DNA of 64,000 nt from Andrena cerasifolii (taxonomy: Eukaryota > Arthropoda > Insecta > Hymenoptera > Andrenidae): positions 17,112,001-17,176,000 of the forward strand of contig NC_135123.1 of assembly GCF_050908995.1 (NCBI RefSeq), given 5' to 3'. The first letter of the stretch is position 1. Each line of letters starts with the position of its first letter. The position numbers were made by a program, and so were the translations under genes. The notes beneath the pieces are model-generated. The model was not told the origin of the DNA, ran no database searches, and was given only the letters and a program-made list of their open reading frames with translations. Positions 59,201-64,000 of this stretch are shown piece after piece.

Positions 59201-62200
59201 GTGGAAGGTAATCGCGTCAACTCCATCTTCGTCTCCGCTACCCCTCGGCTTTGCCTTTGCCTTTGCCTTTGTCTTTGCCTTAGCCTTAGCCTTAGCCTTA
59301 GCCTTAGCCTTTGCCTTTGCCTTTGCTTTTGCCTTAGCCTTTGCCTTTGCCTTTGCCTTTGCCTTTACCTTTGACTTTGACTTTCACTTTGACTTTGTCT
59401 TTGCCTTTGCCTTTGTTTTTACCTTCGACACCGACCACTTACTAGAACAGAGAAAGCAAAAGTATCGATCAAGGATCGCAGGGCCGAGCAAACCCGAGTG
59501 AAAGAGGTCCTCGCGCCTCTATGTACTACGTGATACGTATCAACCGAACCTACGAGGCTATCAGGCTTTCAGTCTTCGAGTGTTGGGTTCGCGCTGGCTG
59601 GCCCGCTTCCTCCACTATCCTTTGCTTGGCCTTTTTCACGCCGATACTCACTCGAACCCGGTTTCCCGTTAACGCGACGATTCTATAAATACGTAGCTAC
59701 GCGTGCAAATCCAGCGTACGGCAACGCGGTATGATCGTCGGCTCGCAACGAACTGCGGCTCATCTTCTCGCCGCTACAAGTACTTTAACCCCGTGCTAAC
59801 GCCGATGCGGCCGATTCGCGGGAAATTTCGGCTCGGCTGCGATCACGTTCCTTCCTAATCGGAACGGAACACGATCCAACAACTACTATGCTACCCCTTG
59901 CAGCGACGGCAGCCCCGCGATCGCGCTCCCGTCCCACCACGTAGCAACACTCGCGGACGCGAAAAAGAAAGGAGCCAGCGAGCGCCAACGCGAACGCGGC
60001 GCGATCGACCACACGGAGGATTATTGTCGTAACCTTCCGTCCATGAGTATATTTGTGCTAGATCTCGGTATATTTTCACGAGTCACGCGCCAGCTACGGA
60101 ATCTTTCTTTGGAAATCCATAATAGCCAGTTCGAGGTGCTTCTAAGAAAGACGGCGCAGTTACGAGTCGCCGCACCGCTTCCTCCGTCTTTTCCGCAAAC
60201 GCGATTTTTACTGTCAGCCCTTCGCGAAACCGCTATTCGGGAAATGCTCGCAATGCTGCGTCGGCTTGCGTAACGCCCGCCACTTTTCGCGCATTCGTCG
60301 GATAGGTCGCAACGAAAGAAGCTCGTCAGCGATTTCGCTGGCCCTCGGAAAATTTCGCGCGCGCGCGCGGTTTCGCAATCGCGTGACCGAGCCGGCGGGA
60401 TTTTTCATCCGCTCGCTAGGATCGAAGGCTTCCCGACCCGTCGATCGCGAAACAAACACCGGCATTCCTCTCCAAGGCGTCGTGTTTGCATTCCCGCAAA
60501 GAGACGCCATCCGGGGGCGATCCGCGATTTGCATATAATCTCGTGCGAAACGCTCGCCACCGAACCTCTCCTACGGCTGGAAAAAATGCGGCCAAACCTA
60601 CGAGCACCGAGCCTAGAAAGTCGAGCGAAATTTTCCGTCATCGTGTCCGCGAGAACGCGCGCGGCTTGATCCGACCCCCGCCAGCCTCTCCATGGCATCT
60701 CTGGTTGCGTCAGTCGCGGAACGCGTTCCACGTCCCCCGAGCCTAATGGACGAGACGAGTTCCGTTTATCTCCGATTTCGGAATAGAGGATAATGCTACG
60801 TCGGTCGGTTCGGCGTTCGAAGAAGAATGCGGCCGACGACGGATGCGGAGAAGCAGAAGGTCGGACGGTCGGTCCGTTGGGCCAGCGGCCAGTATTCCGA
60901 CTGTTGCGACTTTTTGGTTTCACTGGGCGCGCGCGCGGAGACTCGACGGCGCCGCGTCGAGTTGAGTCGAGTCACGTCGTATCGCGCCGCGTTCAGCAAC
61001 GCCAAGAGAACCGATCCCCGATCAATATAAACAACGAGCTGAACATCACGTTCTCGCGAATCGCCGCCACTCGATCAAAATGCAAATGTCGCCGCTGACA
61101 TTGAGGGAAAGAGAACGGGCACTGGATGTCGCGATTCAGGTGAATCAGGTGAATGAAGCGAACCGTAGGTACGACTTTTCCTCGCCGCAATGTCAATCGG
61201 AATCGCCTGGAAAGTTGTTTCGATTCCCAGCGCCGTTACGTAAACCGCTTCTACCATACGAATCGGATTGCAAGCCTCGAGCGGTACGCGGAACGAACGT
61301 TTGCGCCGTAACCACCACTCGGTTTCGAGATATTTTTCGTTTCGTTTTCTTGCCGCCAAACCGTGGACGGCAGGGCCACAGGCTCGCGAGGAGGCCGCGC
61401 TCCAACACCCGCGGGCTCTCTGGAATCTGCTGCGACTCTCGTAGACCCTCTGGCTCCGCCGTTTCTCTTCTCTCTATACGTACTCTATACCGAATCACCG
61501 ACTAGAACGCCGCGACGCGACGCGCCGGCGCCTCCGCTTTGGCACGTGCGCTTACGGCAACGAACCATCTGGCTCGGACTCGGGGGAGGCGGGCGGAAAA
61601 CAAAACGGAAAACAGAGAAACGATCGAGTTCTAACGAGCGACTGTTGTCAAAGAATCCTCCTGTTCCCTGGCTAAGCCGCGAGTTTCGGGCACCCAGATT
61701 TGCTCGTTGAAAACCGCCAACGTTCTTGTTTACCTCGTTACGTAGTTCTCGGCGATCTTCGAGGTATTGAGTCTTCGAGTCTTTGCGTAAACGCGATTAG
61801 ACGACTCGGCGAAGTCAAGATGCAGAAAGGAACGTCGCGAACACAGAGAGGAGAAGAGAACTGGAACGAGCGAGAGTTGATTGCGGAGAAAGGAAGAGAG
61901 AAGAATCCGATCCGACCTCGCGTGTTGGGGCGCGTGTTTACCGGAAAACTCGCGACTCACGAGCGACTTTGACTCGAAGCGTCCCGGAACGACGACTGCC
62001 TTGGTTTCATTGTTGATCGATCGATCGACCGTTGCAACCGCGACGCGACGGTTCGAATTGTCGCGGCAACCGTTGGAAGAAGCGACAAGGATAAATACTG
62101 TACGTCAACGACGGTGGATGTCGGTGGAGAACCGTGAACGAGAGATGGGACGTTCGGTAGGCTTGCAGGAGAGACCGGCTCTCGACAAATAACTGGAAGT

Positions 62201-63896
62201 AAGCGGCACGAGCTGTCGCGTGCAAGCACGCCGCACCGCGCCACGCCACGACGGAACGACAACAACGGAACAGGTGCGTGGAACGAGAAGGGCCTGCTCG
62301 CGCGCGACCTGGACGCCTCGCGTACGTTTATACGCGCTGGCACGCGTCGGTATGCAGCTCGTACGGACGTACATAGACGTCTACTTTGCGATTCGACGTG
62401 GGCGAGGATAGTCGCGAATAGAGAGACAGAGAAGGAGCCTTTCCTCTCCTCTCCTTTCCAATCCGCTTCACTCCGATCTGATCCAAGCCGATCCGAAACC
62501 AATCCGATTGACCGATAGCCGCTGAGCGCAGCTCGCGACATCTAGCTCCGCATACTCAGCTGTCAGACGGCAACGCGCTGCCTTCGATCTTCGATCGTGA
62601 TCGCTCGCTCGCTCGCTTCTCCTCTTGCCCCCTTGCCCTGTTGCCCTATTGCCCTCTTGTCACGGAAATACCACGCGCGAGCGACCTCCTCGTTGCGTTC
62701 GGTTTCTCATGGCAAGTGGCTCGTGGCTGAGCCGGTCGCGGGGTCCACGTCGCCACGGGCCCGCTGGCCAAGAAGAAACGATCGCTCGGATCTTTTCCAC
62801 TCACCCGTGTCGATATTCCAGGCTCTCTTTTTCCTTCGGTCAACGCAGTGGATTCCTGCGTCGTCGTACCGTCAATCATCGACGGAACACACCGCGTGCC
62901 CGGCCACCACGGCGACGACGACGGTCCCACGGTCGTAAGATCGGCAGGGTCTCGCGACACTCGGCGGCTACGCGTCGACGAGGCTACTTTCTCTTGGCCG
63001 CAATCGGCCGAGGCTCCGTTCATTTGACGGGTAGGAAACTCCGTTTCTAGACTTATTCTAACCACGTCTTCCGTTTCGGTATCGCCAAGTTTCTCCGATC
63101 CAACGCGCACGCACTCACTCGCTCATTCGCGCACGATCCTTCTGTTTCGAGCAATCGTCGCGTTTCACCGCGCTCGCGGAGGAAATCGACGCTGCGTTTT
63201 CGCCTCGCGAGCAGAAGCACAGGTACAAGCACAACCACCGACTAGCAACGATTCCGCGTCAGCTGCTCGCCGCAGCTGCACTAAAGTTCCGTTGCGACTT
63301 CCACCACTGGGTGCCTGTCGAGTAACGAGCTTCCCGTCCCGGTGGTTCAGCCAGGGGTATAGCGGGGAGAGGCGGTTGGAACCTCGAGAGTGGTGGCTAC
63401 GACGGAGATGGTCGTCGAGAGGCAGCGATGGTGGAGGTGGTGGTTGCGATGGCTACGGCGGCGGTGGAGCTACAAGAGAAGCTGGAGAAGTTGTAGAAGG
63501 AGGAGGAGGCAGTAGCCGCTGATATAGAGTGGGTTCCCTCGGACAGCCGGGGAAGAGAACGGCGGAGGCGAAACTGCGAGGTTTCGAGCAAGAGAGGGAG
63601 GACGTTCCAACTCGATCCCGCTGCTGTGCGCGCGCGATACCGATGGAACTAATTTAATTATAGTCGAACGTCAATTCGCAGAGAATAGCAAACCCTAGAA
63701 ATCCACGCTACTGAGAAGTAGGCAGGTACTTACGCAAATGCACACTTCGAAAAACTGATGTGCGCGTAGCTGCACCTGCGCACGTACCTCCCAACTGGAC
63801 AAAAGAATGCAAGGCGAAGGCGAAGGCGGCCAGGAGCCAGGAGTATCTTGGCGTCGCGTCCGGCTGAAGGAACAATTTATCTACCAACAGTTCCAA
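50209..63896 (-). CDS. cv-2: Crossveinless-2 / BMPER-type secreted BMP regulator
   Basis: Secreted BMP-binding protein that promotes or limits BMP signalling outside the cell. Nine minus-strand exons: 63788-63896, 55492-55577, 54456-54558, 53792-53968, 53528-53710, 52462-52989, 51006-51193, 50524-50918, 50209-50464. Phases match throughout and total 2025 nt (674 aa; BMPER is about 685). Order seen: signal peptide with core YSWLLAAFAFALHSFVQLG; five VWC domains (VWC1 over exons 2-3, VWC2 exon 4, VWC3 exon 5, VWC4 and 5 in exon 6), each ending CCxxC; a VWD domain from CTVFGDPHYRTFDGKF, whose GDPH is the acid-labile cleavage site known in this family, to GRLCGLCGNFN; and a C8 domain (MCECPSENCYCESF). 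It ends soon after C8 with no clear TIL domain, which vertebrate BMPER has. The last intron is 59 bp; the first is 8.2 kb. The signal exon is assigned by phase and content. Confidence 0.92.
51300..52385. repeat. Large foldback repeat in a cv-2 intron
   Basis: Inverted arms of roughly 450-500 bp around a centre near 51810. Clear paired blocks: GTCAAACAAAAGTTGTAGAT at about 51396 against its complement near 52230, and CCTGAAAATTAGGGACCGAA at 51599 against TTCGGTCCCTAATTTTCAGG at about 51960. Arms have diverged by some 10-20%. It fills most of the intron between the VWC4/5 exon and the VWD exon. Ends and target duplication could not be fixed. Confidence 0.75.
55578..56512 (-). other. 5' part of the large first cv-2 intron (gene-proximal)
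   Basis: GC-rich, with a CT run at about 56216-56250 and GATCTC repeats near 55955-55985. No second gene seen. Confidence 0.4.
56513..57433. repeat. Element with repeated GTAATATGCCACTT motif
   Basis: AACTCGGGGTAATATGCCAC at the left and the complement of AACTCGTGGTAATATGCCAC at the right form inverted ends about 920 bp apart. Two further direct copies of TAATATGCCACTT lie inside at about 56828 and 57251. The interior is AT-rich, unlike its GC-rich surroundings, which supports an inserted element. No target duplication was established. Confidence 0.6.
57697..58298. mobile_element. hAT-like element, single-unit copy (inverted relative to 22919-23989)
   Basis: A 602-bp element starting TAGAGATCCC and ending GGTCTCTA with an exact 8-bp direct repeat CTAAAAAC at 57689-57696 and 58299-58306. 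Its interior matches the 445-bp unit of the element at 22919-23989 in reverse orientation and keeps the 31-bp piece lost from that element's second unit. Located in the first cv-2 intron. Confidence 0.87.
58307..63787 (-). other. 5' part of the first cv-2 intron
   Basis: GC-rich and dense in overlapping open frames on both strands, none with a recognisable domain; these are expected by chance at this composition. A CCTTTG array (59247-59418) is listed separately. A Gly-rich frame near 63430-63520 comes from a GGTGGTGG-type simple repeat. Such a long, GC-rich first intron could hold enhancers or alternative first exons, but none was identified. Confidence 0.4.
59247..59418. repeat. CTTTGC/CTTAGC hexanucleotide array
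   Basis: About 28 tandem hexamers, mostly CTTTGC with a central block of CTTAGC variants and some CTTTGA towards the end. Simple repeat within the cv-2 first intron. Confidence 0.92.
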
Positions 63897-64000
63897 GTCG
63901 AAAGTATAAATCGCGAGGGGAAACGCATCCCCCAGAGAAGACTTTAGCTACTCGAAAGCCTCGAAGTCACCATAGGTATTTGGAAAACTGGCCGCTCTAT

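Noticed and set aside
61000..63600. Many overlapping frames of 60-190 codons in GC-rich DNA
   Set aside because: Arg/Ser-rich in several frames at once, no start context, splice logic or domain; expected by chance at this composition.
1..64000. tRNA, rRNA or snRNA genes
   Set aside because: No convincing A/B box pair with cloverleaf potential and no rRNA or snRNA-like sequence was recognised by eye; a covariance-model scan would be needed to exclude short ones.

Overview
The window is nuclear DNA from an insect. Its coding genes are broken by GT-AG introns of 59 bp to several kb, and the proteins resemble fly and other insect orthologues (classical protein kinase C, crossveinless-2, a Ly6-type protein, an SLC7 amino acid transporter). 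The mix of GC-rich gene flanks, AT-rich intergenic DNA and many short DNA transposons would suit a hymenopteran such as an ant, but that is a guess. No rRNA, tRNA, CRISPR or bacterial-style operon was seen.

Layout. 1-1.25 kb: 5' coding exons of an SLC7 cationic amino acid transporter (minus), running off the left edge. 2.9-4.2 kb: a hAT MITE with an 8-bp target duplication and a foldback of tandem subrepeats. 4.3-4.84 kb: three exons of a secreted Ly6/three-finger protein (minus). 6.94-28.15 kb: a complete classical PKC gene (plus, 13 coding exons per transcript, 673 aa) with two candidate mutually exclusive exons for the front half of C1B. Its introns carry a piggyBac-like MITE (TTAA) abutting a Harbinger-like MITE (TTA), a second TTAA MITE, a TA-flanked MITE and a 1.07-kb hAT-like element. 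28.15-33.2 kb: no gene seen. 33.2-46.5 kb: a repeat domain built from diverged modules with a conserved GAGC...GCTC palindrome, a minisatellite and a recent 1.52-kb tandem duplication. One duplicate copy is interrupted by a 3.7-kb palindromic Tc1/mariner-type (DD82E) transposon. 47.6-49.0 kb: a split small MITE with a long hairpin and a hAT-like element with an 8-bp target duplication. 50.2-63.9 kb: a complete crossveinless-2/BMPER-type gene (minus, 9 exons, 674 aa) with an 8.2-kb first intron.

The genes are not an operon. PKC (diacylglycerol/calcium signalling) and Cv-2 (extracellular BMP modulation) are independent neighbours. The most notable items are the alternative C1B exons, the self-inverted DD82E element with its paralogous empty site, and the hairpin-bearing repeat modules, which have repeated exon-like boundaries. 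All splice sites were assigned by eye from GT-AG signals, reading-frame phase and family homology; no RNA evidence was available.
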